Assembly: GCF_000622325.1 (NCBI RefSeq)
Contig: NZ_JASE01000005.1
Coordinates: 3,472,001 to 3,536,000 of the forward strand
From: Sulfitobacter geojensis
GTDB taxonomy: Bacteria; Pseudomonadota; Alphaproteobacteria; Rhodobacterales; Rhodobacteraceae
DNA length: 64,000 nt
Reading direction: 5' to 3'
The first letter of the stretch is position 1; every line of letters starts with the position of its first letter. The notes under the pieces were generated by a model. That model made no database searches, had not been told where the DNA came from, and saw only the letters and a list, made by a program, of their open reading frames with translations. The position numbers and the translations under genes are program-made. Positions 8,834-16,641 of the stretch are shown here, piece after piece.

Positions 8834-9928
8834 TTAGGCATCCAGCGCCCGACAATCCTGTGGCAACCAGCCGATTTCGATCACCTCGCCCGGTTTCAGG
8901 CGTTGTTGATCGGGGGCGTTGCGCGTTTTGATAACAAACTCATCCGTGCCGGCAACCCGAAGACGGGTGCGGAAAATGTCGCCCATATAAACGAATTCAA
9001 GTACTTCGGCCTTGAGCGTATGGGTGCCCTCTTGCAGGCGCTCGGGATTGAATTCGACGCGTTCGGGGCGGATGGAAACTTTGGTCCGTTCGCCCACTTT
9101 CGACACATTAACCGGCACCGCATCAATGATGTCACCGCTGTCCAACTTGACGATACATGTATCGCCCTTGATCTCTTCGACGACGCCTTCCAACGTGTTA
9201 TTCTCGCCGATGAATTGCGCGACAAAGCTGTTTTCAGGCTTTTCATAAAGCTCGTCTGGCGGGGCCAGCTGCTGAATACGGCCATCGTCAAAAACCGCGA
9301 CGCGGTCGGACATTGTCAAGGCTTCGGTCTGGTCGTGGGTCACGTAAACCGTTGTAATACCCAACTCATGCGCCAGATTGGTAATCTCGAACTGCAAGGT
9401 TTCGCGCAGCTGTTTGTCCAGCGCCCCCAAAGGTTCATCCATCAACACCAGCTCGGGTTCAAACACCAGCGCCCGTGACAGCGCGATCCGCTGTTGCTGA
9501 CCGCCGGACAATTGCGCGGGACGGCGACCGGCGAAATCGCCCATCTGCACCATATCCAGTGCGCGCTTCACCTTTTCTTCCCGCTCGGACTTGCCAATCT
9601 TGCGCACTTCCAACGGAAAGGACAAGTTTTCGGCGACCGACATATGCGGGAACAAGGCATAGTTCTGGAACACCATGCCAATGCCGCGGTTGTGCGGCGG
9701 GATGTTGTTGATCGACACACCGTCCAGCGTGATATCGCCGTGAGTTGCTGTTTCAAACCCGGCAAGCATCATCAGGCAAGTGGTCTTGCCGGACCCGGAT
9801 GGCCCAAGCATTGTCAGAAATTCGCCCTTGGGCATTGAGAGATTCAGATCTTTGACGACAAGGTTTACGCCGTCATAGCTCTTTTGCACACGATCAAAGG
9901 CGACAAAGGCCCCGTCGGTTGAAGTCAT
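8834..9928 (-). CDS. Spermidine/putrescine-type ABC transporter ATP-binding protein (PotA-like)
   Basis: A 364-residue ATPase. Walker A GPSGSGKTT is at about 42-50, the Q-loop is MVFQNYALFPH, the signature is [15 protein letters not shown], Walker B is LVLMDEPLGALD, and the switch histidine is in VTHDQ. The C-terminal 110 residues form a TOBE-type regulatory domain. GGGGA lies about eight bases before the ATG. It is the first gene of the leftward operon, so its promoter should lie in the long gap to the right (9929-10388). The expected role is energising the two permeases at 5123-7538. Confidence 0.93.
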   Translation of the reverse strand: MTSTDGAFVAFDRVQKSYDGVNLVVKDLNLSMPKGEFLTMLGPSGSGKTTCLMMLAGFETATHGDITLDGVSINNIPPHNRGIGMVFQNYALFPHMSVAENLSFPLEVRKIGKSEREEKVKRALDMVQMGDFAGRRPAQLSGGQQQRIALSRALVFEPELVLMDEPLGALDKQLRETLQFEITNLAHELGITTVYVTHDQTEALTMSDRVAVFDDGRIQQLAPPDELYEKPENSFVAQFIGENNTLEGVVEEIKGDTCIVKLDSGDIIDAVPVNVSKVGERTKVSIRPERVEFNPERLQEGTHTLKAEVLEFVYMGDIFRTRLRVAGTDEFVIKTRNAPDQQRLKPGEVIEIGWLPQDCRALDA

Positions 9929-10388
9929 TCTGATTTATCCCCGTTTTTCCTGCCATAGCATTTGAACGTCGGGCAGGTTTTTTATTTGTCTGGTCTTAGA
10001 CTGACGCGTGATCCATCATTTTACAACGCATTATTTGGAACGCGAAACGCGGCAATGGTACAGTTCCGCTAAATAGCGGGAAAAACGGGCAGCCGCGCCT
10101 GAAATCACGGCAAATATGATCAGAAAACGGCCCCGCTTCGCGACTTTTCGACTGGGGACCACCGCGGATCACAGGCCCGAACCGCCGGTGTCGCCGACCT
10201 AAAAAACCATCCACCGCCAATTTCGCGATTGCAAACGCACCAATCGTTTTAGCGCTATTCGCGTGTAAAATAGCACATAAGTCATGCACTTTCTTCCTGT
10301 CAGGAAAGGTGATTCCCCCCCCACCGCCTGGCGGCATGACGGGGGGGGGGCCGGTTTGTTCGAAAGCTGTGCGCGTTTCGCCCGCAGT
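9929..10388. other. 460-base intergenic region upstream of the Pot-type operon
   Basis: No convincing gene. The region must contain the promoter of the leftward transporter operon and the end of the reductase gene. A dyad CCTGCC-N17-GGCAGG followed by six T lies at 9949-9983, shaped like a rightward intrinsic terminator although no rightward gene precedes it. A homopolymer hairpin lies at 10315-10350 (listed separately). One open frame spans 9996-10337, but its start falls within the poly-C tract and its sequence resembles no family I know. Confidence 0.5.
10315..10350. repeat. C8...G10 homopolymer hairpin with inner CCGCC/GGCGG stem
   Basis: Eight C (10315-10322) and ten G (10341-10350) bracket a second inverted repeat, CCGCCTGGCGG. 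The arms can pair into a very GC-rich stem just past the stop of the leftward reductase gene at 10389. There is no T run, so it is not a classical intrinsic terminator. Homopolymer tracts this long are prone to length change during replication and to sequencing error. Confidence 0.6.
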
Positions 10389-11252
10389 CTATTTCAGCCG
10401 CTTGTACAGTGATGAGGTATCCCACCGGCCGCCGCCCATCTTCTGGACGTCCTTGTAAAACTGGTCGACCAGCGCCGTCACCGGCAGGCTGGCCCCGTTT
10501 TCATCCGCTGTTTCAAGGCAGATCCCCAGATCCTTGCGCATCCAGTCCACCGCGAAACCGTGCTCGAAATGGTCATCCAGCATCGTTTCATAGCGGTTCG
10601 CCATTTGCCAGCTGCCCGCCGCGCCCTGACTGATCACTTCGACTACATCACGACCGTCAAGCCCCGCCTTTGTCGCGAAATGGAGCGCCTCGGACAGTCC
10701 TTGAACCAAGCCCGCGATTGCAATCTGGTTGGCCATTTTGGTCAACTGTCCCGCGCCGCTTTCACCAATCCGTCGCACCAGCTTGGCGTAGGTTTTCATC
10801 GCCGGTTCCGCGCGGTCATATTGATCCTGATCACCGCCGCACATGATTGACAGCTGGCCATTTTCGGCCCCCGCCTGCCCCCCCGACACAGGCGCATCGA
10901 CAAAACCCAGGCCGGCATCTTTTGCCGCGCCGTAAAGTTCTTGCGTTACCTTGGACGACACCGTGGTGTGATCAACAAACAATGCTCCTGCGGACATGCC
11001 CGCGAATGCACCATCCTCGCCCAGAGACACAGCGCGCAAATCATCGTCGTTGCCCACGCAGGCCATAACCAAATCGGCCCCCTTGGCGGCCTCTGCCGGT
11101 GTTCGCGCACTTGTGCCACCATGCTGTTTTGCCCATGCATCAGCCTTGGAGGCGGTCCGGTTATAGACGGTCACCTCATGGCCTGCCGCCTGCAAATGCC
11201 CCGCCATCGGATAGCCCATCACGCCAAGGCCAAGGAATGCAATTTTTGTCAT
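10389..11252 (-). CDS. 3-hydroxyisobutyrate dehydrogenase / tartronate semialdehyde reductase family
   Basis: A 287-residue NAD(P)-dependent beta-hydroxyacid dehydrogenase. The Rossmann motif GLGVMGYPMAGHL is at about 7-19, the substrate-binding signature DAPVSGGQAGAENG near 119-132, and the catalytic lysine is in KMANQ (about 169). The family oxidises 3-hydroxyisobutyrate or reduces tartronate semialdehyde; I cannot separate these by eye. The ATG at 11252 is preferred because AAGGGA lies about eight bases upstream and the Rossmann fold starts at once. It is downstream of the DeoR-type regulator on the same strand, separated by 164 bases containing a hairpin. Confidence 0.88.
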   Translation of the reverse strand: MTKIAFLGLGVMGYPMAGHLQAAGHEVTVYNRTASKADAWAKQHGGTSARTPAEAAKGADLVMACVGNDDDLRAVSLGEDGAFAGMSAGALFVDHTTVSSKVTQELYGAAKDAGLGFVDAPVSGGQAGAENGQLSIMCGGDQDQYDRAEPAMKTYAKLVRRIGESGAGQLTKMANQIAIAGLVQGLSEALHFATKAGLDGRDVVEVISQGAAGSWQMANRYETMLDDHFEHGFAVDWMRKDLGICLETADENGASLPVTALVDQFYKDVQKMGGGRWDTSSLYKRLK

Positions 11253-11280
11253 CGTAAGGGTCCCTTTTGGAATTTTGTGC

Positions 11281-11305
11281 AGACGCCCTTGCACGCAAGG
11301 CGTCT
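11281..11305 (-). terminator. Hairpin between the DeoR-type regulator and the dehydrogenase gene
   Basis: AGACGCCCTTG pairs with CAAGGCGTCT around a four-base loop, with one bulged C. It follows the regulator stop (11417) by over 100 bases and precedes the dehydrogenase start (11252) by about 30. There is no T run right after it in the leftward direction, so it may be an attenuator or simply a stable RNA structure. Confidence 0.3.
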
Positions 11306-11416
11306 TGATTATGTGCGGCATCACACTGCCGGTTTTGACTGTCGTTGCGTTAATATGTGCCAAGATCAAAGCCTTGTCACCCGTCCGTTGACTCAGGCTT
11401 CGTACCGCGCTGCGCG

Positions 11417-12181
11417 CTATCCGCCTCCCGCAATCCGCAGGTCCAAATCGCGCAGCAACGCATCAAACTCGGCGGGCGGCGGCGCATCGGTGATCAGAAT
11501 GTCACTGCTGCGCAGCACAGGTTGGCGCAACGCAGGGCGATGACTTTGCGGCAGGAACTTGGATTGATCGACCGACATAATGGCCTGCGCCGCGTTTTTG
11601 AGCATCGCATTGGCCATATCAACCTCGCATTGCTCGTGCACCAGAAATCCCTTTTCCGCATCCACCATGGAGGCGGACAGGATCACGAAATCAACCTGCA
11701 TCCGTTCGATCACATCAAAAGCGGAACGGTCAAATGCGGCCCCGTCATGGTCCCGCAACTGGGTTCCGGCCATCGACACCCGATTACCGGGAATGATCGC
11801 CAAAGTACTGGCGACAAAGGCCGAATTCGTCACCACCGTTAGTTTTTGACGTGTGCGCAGCGCCTGCGCGATAAAGCCGGAGGTCGAGCCCGTGTCGATG
11901 GCAACGCTCGCGCCGTCCGGCACGATTTCCGCCGCCAGCCGCGCGATGGCAACCTTGGCACTGCGGTTCTGGTTCATCCGCGCCAGAAACGGCGGGTCGG
12001 AGGCCGTCCGGTTCGACACCAATGCGCCATGCACCTTGTCCAACTCGCCACTTTCTACAAGCGGCTGTGACACCCGACGGATTGTCTGGTCCGACACCCC
12101 GAGAATCTGTGAAAGCTCGGTCACGGAAACCGTCCCGCGCATGTTCACGGCATGTAAAATCTGGGCTTTGTACTTAGACAT
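11417..12181 (-). CDS. DeoR-family transcriptional regulator
   Basis: A 254-residue regulator. The N-terminal winged helix-turn-helix (about 5-58) reads VSVTELSQILGVSDQTIRR with recognition helix DQTIRR. The C-terminal sensor (about 75-245) is the DeoR type, with DTGSTSGFIAQAL and VTNSAF loops that normally bind a phosphorylated sugar-like effector. The start MSKYKAQ at 12181 is chosen; an upstream TTG adds nine residues. It is divergent from the flavoprotein gene at 12329, and a direct-repeat motif in the shared promoter recurs before the transporter gene at 16642. It is therefore the likely local repressor. Phosphotransferase genes nearby fit a phosphorylated inducer, which is inference. 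Confidence 0.88.
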   Translation of the reverse strand: MSKYKAQILHAVNMRGTVSVTELSQILGVSDQTIRRVSQPLVESGELDKVHGALVSNRTASDPPFLARMNQNRSAKVAIARLAAEIVPDGASVAIDTGSTSGFIAQALRTRQKLTVVTNSAFVASTLAIIPGNRVSMAGTQLRDHDGAAFDRSAFDVIERMQVDFVILSASMVDAEKGFLVHEQCEVDMANAMLKNAAQAIMSVDQSKFLPQSHRPALRQPVLRSSDILITDAPPPAEFDALLRDLDLRIAGGG

Positions 12182-12246
12182 ACCCAACACATATACCCAT
12201 AATTCCAACAGGGAAACGCAATTTTTGCAAGATATTCCGGCAAAAT

Positions 12247-12264
12247 ATCAACATAAATCAACAT
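12247..12264 (-). promoter_or_regulatory. Candidate DeoR operator, copy 1 (TGTTGAT direct repeat, 10-bp period)
   Basis: On the minus strand the sequence is ATGTTGATTTATGTTGAT: two TGTTGAT units starting 10 bases apart, about one helical turn. It lies in the divergent promoter region between the DeoR-type regulator and the flavoprotein gene. A second copy with one mismatch lies at 16522-16539. Confidence 0.55.
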
Positions 12265-12328
12265 TTCGTTTGTCTGAATGTCGATATTGGGTAAGCATAG
12301 GATCGTACATATCCTTGCAGGCGGCACC

Positions 12329-14746
12329 ATGGCACAGCACAGCGCGAAACACCTCATCATCGGCGGCGGCATCATTGGCTGCTCGATTGCCTATCATCTG
12401 ACCCGCATGGGTGAGAAAGACGTGGTCCTGCTGGAACGCGCCAATCTGACCGAAGGGGCAACATGGCACGCGGCGGGTCTGGTCGGGCAGTTACGTTCCT
12501 CACGCAATACAACACGGATGTTGAAAAAGTCAGTCGAGATGTACGACCGCCTTCAGAACGAAGAAGGCCTGCAATTCGACTGGAAAAAGACCGGATCGTT
12601 GCGCTTGGCCGCCACCAAGGAACGCATGCTTGAGGCCAAGCGGCTGGCGACAATGGCGCGCAGTTTCGATCTGGAAATGCAGATCATCAGCCCCGCCGAA
12701 GCGAAAGAGTTGTTTCCCCTGATCGAGGAGAAAGGATTGGAAGGCGCGGCGTTTATCCCGTCCGATGGCTATGTCGATCCGGCATCTTTGTGTCAGGCTG
12801 TGGCGGGGGCCGCGCGCAAGCAGGGTGCTGATATCCGCCAGAAGGTCGAGGTGTTGGATTTCAATGTTACCAACGGGCGCATCACATCCGTTGAAACCAC
12901 CGAGGGGCGCTGGGAGGCCGACACAATCATTCTGGCAACCGGCATGTGGAGCCGCGAGATCGCGGGCAAGCTGGGCCTCAAGATCCCGGCCTGCGCGGTT
13001 GAACACCAATATATCATCACGGAATCCACCGGCAGTGACATCGGTCACTACCCCACCCTGCGAGACCCCGAACGGCTGGTCTATTACAAACCCGATGTCG
13101 GCGGGCGGCTTGTGGTGGGCGGCTATGAGGAAGGCACCCTGCCTTTTGGGGATACCGCGATCCCGGGCAAATTCGTGCGTCAATTGCTGCCCGAAAATCT
13201 CGACCGGTTTTTGCCCTTGGCCGAACTGGCCGGCAAGGTGACACCCGTGATCAACGAGGTGGGTATCAGGCAGGTGATCAACGGGCCGATCCCCTATTCC
13301 GCGGACGGCGATTTCGTCATGGGATGGCAACCGGGCTATCAGAACCTGATGCTGGCAACCGGTTTTCTCTATGGTATTGCAGCGGGCGGTGGTGCTGGCG
13401 AAATGATTGCCGAATGGGTTGTTGACGGGCAGCCCTCGCTTGATCTGTGGCCCTTGGATGTGCGCCGCTTTGGGCCGCACCACGGCACACGCGCATTTAT
13501 GTATCCGCGCGCGGTTGAACACTACGCGCATCACTACAAAATGCGCTATCCCGGTCAGGAACATGAAACCGTGCGCCAGTTGCGCCTGTCGCCCCTCTAT
13601 CAACGGCTCAAGGATCAGGGCGCAGTTTACGGGTCCAAAAACGGCTGGGAACGCCCGCTTTGGTTTGCGCCCGAAGGGGTCGCGCCAGTGGACCAGCTTG
13701 ATTTCCTGAACCCCGGCTGGAAGGCTTTTGCCGCCAAAGAACATATGGCCGTACGCGAGAAAGTGGCACTGATTGACCAAAGCAGCTTTGCCAAGTTCGA
13801 GGTGATCGGTGCCGGTGCGCTCGCGCTGTTGCAGCGGCTGTGTGTGTCGAACATGGACAAACCTATAGGTTCCGTCATCCATACCCAGATGTGTAACAAG
13901 AAAGGCGGGATAGAGGCCGACGTAACCTTTATCCGTCTTGCGAAGGACCGGTTCTATCTGGTGACCGGATCCGGCTTTGGCGTGCATGACAGCGACTGGA
14001 TCAAACGGCACCTGCCCGATGACAGTTCTGTTCATATCGTCGAGGTCACAAGCGGCATGGCGGTGATCAACATCGTCGGTCCCAAATCCCGCGCAGTGCT
14101 GGCGGCGGCGTCTGAAAGTGATGTATCGGACGCGGCCCTGCCCTTTTCAACGGCGCGCGAGATCGTCGTTGGTGCGGCCCCCGTGCGGGCGGCGCGCATC
14201 GGATATGTCGGGGAACTGGGGTATGAACTGCACGTCCCGACCGAATTTGCCGCCCATGTCTATGACAGCTTGTGGCAGGCAGGCGAAAGTCATGGCATTG
14301 CCAATGTCGGTTATCGCGCGACTGAAAGTCTGCGGATGGAAAAGGGGTACGTTTACTGGTCAGGCGATATTTCACCGGACTATACCCCGATCGAGGCCGG
14401 ATTGGGGTTCCGCGTGCATCTGAAATCCAAGGGTGATTTTATTGGCCGCTCCGTTCTTGAAGAACAGAAAACCAATGGCGTTCAGCGCAAACTCTGCACC
14501 TTTGTTGCGCCGCAAAATCTGCCCCTCACGGGCGGCGAGGCGATCCTGCTGGGCGATACACTCGTTTCACTGGCGACATCGGTCGGGTTTGGCTACGCTG
14601 TCGGGCAGATGATCATACGCGGCTATCTTGAGAAAAAGCATTGGGACACCAAAAGTTTCACGCTTGAGGTCTTTGGCGAACAACATCCGATCACGCAGGT
14701 CGAGGGGCCTGTGTATGATCCGCAAAACAGCGCGCTGAAAGGGTAA
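12329..14746 (+). CDS. Dimethylglycine/sarcosine dehydrogenase-like FAD enzyme with GcvT domain (paralogue 1)
   Basis: An 805-residue two-part enzyme. The N-terminal DAO-type FAD domain (about 8-380) has GGGIIGCSIAYHL and the TWHAAGL motif, whose histidine (H47) corresponds to the covalent-flavin histidine of dimethylglycine dehydrogenase. The C-terminal half is the FAO/GcvT aminomethyltransferase type (about 430-795), which passes the methyl-derived formaldehyde to tetrahydrofolate. Such proteins demethylate N-methyl amines such as dimethylglycine or sarcosine. The start at 12329 places the FAD motif near the N-terminus; a longer start at 12278 is possible. A kinase-like gene follows after four bases. 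A paralogue of the same architecture is at 21569-24001. Substrate unknown. Confidence 0.88.
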   Translation: MAQHSAKHLIIGGGIIGCSIAYHLTRMGEKDVVLLERANLTEGATWHAAGLVGQLRSSRNTTRMLKKSVEMYDRLQNEEGLQFDWKKTGSLRLAATKERMLEAKRLATMARSFDLEMQIISPAEAKELFPLIEEKGLEGAAFIPSDGYVDPASLCQAVAGAARKQGADIRQKVEVLDFNVTNGRITSVETTEGRWEADTIILATGMWSREIAGKLGLKIPACAVEHQYIITESTGSDIGHYPTLRDPERLVYYKPDVGGRLVVGGYEEGTLPFGDTAIPGKFVRQLLPENLDRFLPLAELAGKVTPVINEVGIRQVINGPIPYSADGDFVMGWQPGYQNLMLATGFLYGIAAGGGAGEMIAEWVVDGQPSLDLWPLDVRRFGPHHGTRAFMYPRAVEHYAHHYKMRYPGQEHETVRQLRLSPLYQRLKDQGAVYGSKNGWERPLWFAPEGVAPVDQLDFLNPGWKAFAAKEHMAVREKVALIDQSSFAKFEVIGAGALALLQRLCVSNMDKPIGSVIHTQMCNKKGGIEADVTFIRLAKDRFYLVTGSGFGVHDSDWIKRHLPDDSSVHIVEVTSGMAVINIVGPKSRAVLAAASESDVSDAALPFSTAREIVVGAAPVRAARIGYVGELGYELHVPTEFAAHVYDSLWQAGESHGIANVGYRATESLRMEKGYVYWSGDISPDYTPIEAGLGFRVHLKSKGDFIGRSVLEEQKTNGVQRKLCTFVAPQNLPLTGGEAILLGDTLVSLATSVGFGYAVGQMIIRGYLEKKHWDTKSFTLEVFGEQHPITQVEGPVYDPQNSALKG

Positions 14747-14750
14747 GCGA

Positions 14751-15677
14751 ATGAGTGAACACACACAGACAGTTCTGGACGCCCTACGCAAAGCGCCGCA
14801 GTTTGCGACTGTTGAGACGGTCAACAGCATTACCCGTTTGGGTGGCTTGACCAACCTCGTGCACCGCGTCGAAATCGGCGATACTTCCGTCATCGTCCGC
14901 ATCGCCGGCGACGGTACTGACGCATACATCGACCGCGGCATCGAGGCACATAACGCCGAAGCCGCCGCGCGTGCCGGTGTGTCTCCGCAGGTGATCTTTA
15001 CCCAACCGGAAAGCGGATTGATGATATCCGAAACCGTGCCGGACATCGAAACCATGACGCCGGATTTGTTTGCATCACGCGCCGGATCCCCTGCCCGCGC
15101 GGGTGCGGCCTTGGCAAAACTGCACACCTCGGGTGAGGCATTCCAGTTCCGGTTTGAACTCTTTGCGATGATTGAGGACTACCTGAAAATCCTGTCGACC
15201 AAGGACGTAAAACTGCCCGACGGCTATGATGAAGTGGTCGCTGCCGCCGCCCCGATCAAACAGGTTCTGGAAGCTGGCGATATCACGCTTGCCCCCTGTC
15301 ATTGCGACCCGTTGTGCGAAAACTTTCTGGATGACGGCACGCGCATGTGGATTGTAGATTGGGAATATTCCGGCATGAACGATCCCTTATGGGATGTCGG
15401 CGATCTGTCGGTTGAGGCGGGTATGAACGCAGCGCAAGACGCGGAGCTGATGACCGCCTATTTCGGACGCACACCAACGGCTGCGGAAACTGGACGGATG
15501 GTGATTTATAAGGCGATGTGTGATCTGCTTTGGACGCTATGGGGATTGATCCAGCACGCGGACGGCAACACAGCCGAAGATTTCTGGGCCTATAGCACCG
15601 CCCGTTTTAACCGCTGCAAATCCCTGATGCGGGACCCCGCGTTCCAATCCCATATCGACGCCGTGCGGGCCGGTTAG
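14751..15677 (+). CDS. Choline/ethanolamine kinase-like phosphotransferase (paralogue 1)
   Basis: A 308-residue APH/choline-kinase fold protein. The glycine-rich start LGGLTNLVHRV (30-40) is typical of choline kinases. The Brenner motif reads H184-C-D186-PLCE-N191, and the metal-binding aspartate is D203 in IVDWEYSGMNDP; the catalytic aspartate and asparagine are both present, so it may be active. It starts four bases after the flavoprotein stop and so shares its message. Its stop overlaps by four bases the stop of the HisN-like gene on the other strand. A related gene is at 20685-21560. The family phosphorylates choline, ethanolamine, or other small alcohols; the substrate here is not known. 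Confidence 0.85.
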   Translation: MSEHTQTVLDALRKAPQFATVETVNSITRLGGLTNLVHRVEIGDTSVIVRIAGDGTDAYIDRGIEAHNAEAAARAGVSPQVIFTQPESGLMISETVPDIETMTPDLFASRAGSPARAGAALAKLHTSGEAFQFRFELFAMIEDYLKILSTKDVKLPDGYDEVVAAAAPIKQVLEAGDITLAPCHCDPLCENFLDDGTRMWIVDWEYSGMNDPLWDVGDLSVEAGMNAAQDAELMTAYFGRTPTAAETGRMVIYKAMCDLLWTLWGLIQHADGNTAEDFWAYSTARFNRCKSLMRDPAFQSHIDAVRAG

Positions 15678-16444
15678 GTCGCGACCAGTTCCAGCAGTTG
15701 CGCGTGAAGTTGAGGTGTTGCCGCCGTCAAGGTGCGTCCGTCCGACCCCATGCCCAACGGTTGCCCTTGCCAGTCGGTCATGATGCCGCCCGCAGCTTCG
15801 ACCACTGCGCTGACTGGCAGATAGTCATAGGGCTGCAAATCGAAATCAACCACCGCATCCGCAAGGCCGCGCGCGACCAATGCATGCGGATAACAATCCG
15901 CCCCCAAGCGCCGCAAGTCGCCTGCATGGATCAGCTGCGCGAATACCTCTGGCTCTTGTGCTGCAATCTTGTCCCCCTCGTTGATGAACAACCGCGCATT
16001 GTTCAGGTCTTGGCAATCGCTCACCCTGATTGTGTCGCCATTACAGGTCGCGCCAAGTCCGATGGCACCGGCATAGACTTCGCCCAGCGCGGGCATGCGA
16101 ATGATCCCCAGTTGCGGCACATCCGCACGCAAGAAACCCAGCAACATCCCGAACAGCGGCAGTCCTGCGATAAACGAACGGGTCCCGTCAATCGGGTCGA
16201 CAATCCACATGTCGCTGCCCGCGCCTGACTGGCCGAACTCTTCGCCAAAGATCGCATCATCGGGAAAGGCGCGGGCCAAGCCGTCGCGTATGGCCGTTTC
16301 GGTCTGCTTGTCGGCAATGGTAACCGGACTTTGATCCGATTTCGTCTCGATGTCTGGGCTCTTGCGAAAATGACCCATCGCCACCTGCGCTGCCACTTCG
16401 GTGATGCCAATAGCCGTCCGCAACCGGTTTTCCAGATCTGTCAT
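15674..16444 (-). CDS. hisN: Inositol-monophosphatase-family phosphatase, histidinol-phosphatase (HisN)-like
   Basis: A 256-residue magnesium-dependent phosphatase. The two family motifs are clear: GEEFG with E68-E69, and VDPIDGTRSFIAGLPLFG with metal ligands D83 and D86; the second resembles HisN histidinol phosphatases. HisN makes histidinol from histidinol phosphate, and hisD lies at 26628-27929. A role on phosphorylated products of the neighbouring kinases is an alternative. The ATG at 16444 follows an AAGGGG site; an upstream start at 16477 adds 11 residues. The divergent promoter shared with the binding-protein gene contains copy 2 of the candidate operator, so it may be co-regulated with the transporter. 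Confidence 0.8.
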   Translation of the reverse strand: MTDLENRLRTAIGITEVAAQVAMGHFRKSPDIETKSDQSPVTIADKQTETAIRDGLARAFPDDAIFGEEFGQSGAGSDMWIVDPIDGTRSFIAGLPLFGMLLGFLRADVPQLGIIRMPALGEVYAGAIGLGATCNGDTIRVSDCQDLNNARLFINEGDKIAAQEPEVFAQLIHAGDLRRLGADCYPHALVARGLADAVVDFDLQPYDYLPVSAVVEAAGGIMTDWQGQPLGMGSDGRTLTAATPQLHAQLLELVAT

Positions 16445-16521
16445 AAGCGCCCCTTGTGAATGCCGGATCACGCCCATCTATTCCGCACCCAGCATCCAAA
16501 AGCTACAAAATTAATACAAAT

Positions 16522-16539
16522 ATGTTGATTTTTGTTGAT
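16522..16539 (+). promoter_or_regulatory. Candidate DeoR operator, copy 2
   Basis: ATGTTGATTTTTGTTGAT on the plus strand, differing from copy 1 by one base and again with TGTTGAT units 10 bases apart. It sits 102 bases before the binding-protein start and 77 bases before the divergent HisN-like start. A CCCTGTTG word follows 14 bases later; a similar word also follows copy 1 in the same relative direction, at about 34 bases. Confidence 0.55.
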
Positions 16540-16641
16540 TTAGATTTTTGAACCCTGTTGAATAAACCGTGAGAGCCCGCGCTATGTTCGGCTGAGTGCT
16601 ATTGGTCATAGAAAAATCGGGCCCATAACAGGGAGATAACA

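Noticed and set aside
9949..9983. Rightward intrinsic terminator shape (CCTGCC/GGCAGG plus six T)
   Set aside because: No rightward gene ends nearby, so its role is unclear; noted only within the intergenic entry.
9996..10337. 113-codon open frame on the minus strand in the gap upstream of the Pot-type operon
   Set aside because: Its start lies in the poly-C tract, it has no family resemblance, and the gap must hold a promoter; likely random in GC-rich DNA.
12530..14035. 501-codon minus-strand frame opposite flavoprotein 1
   Set aside because: Antisense shadow of a clearly recognised enzyme, with no motif of its own.
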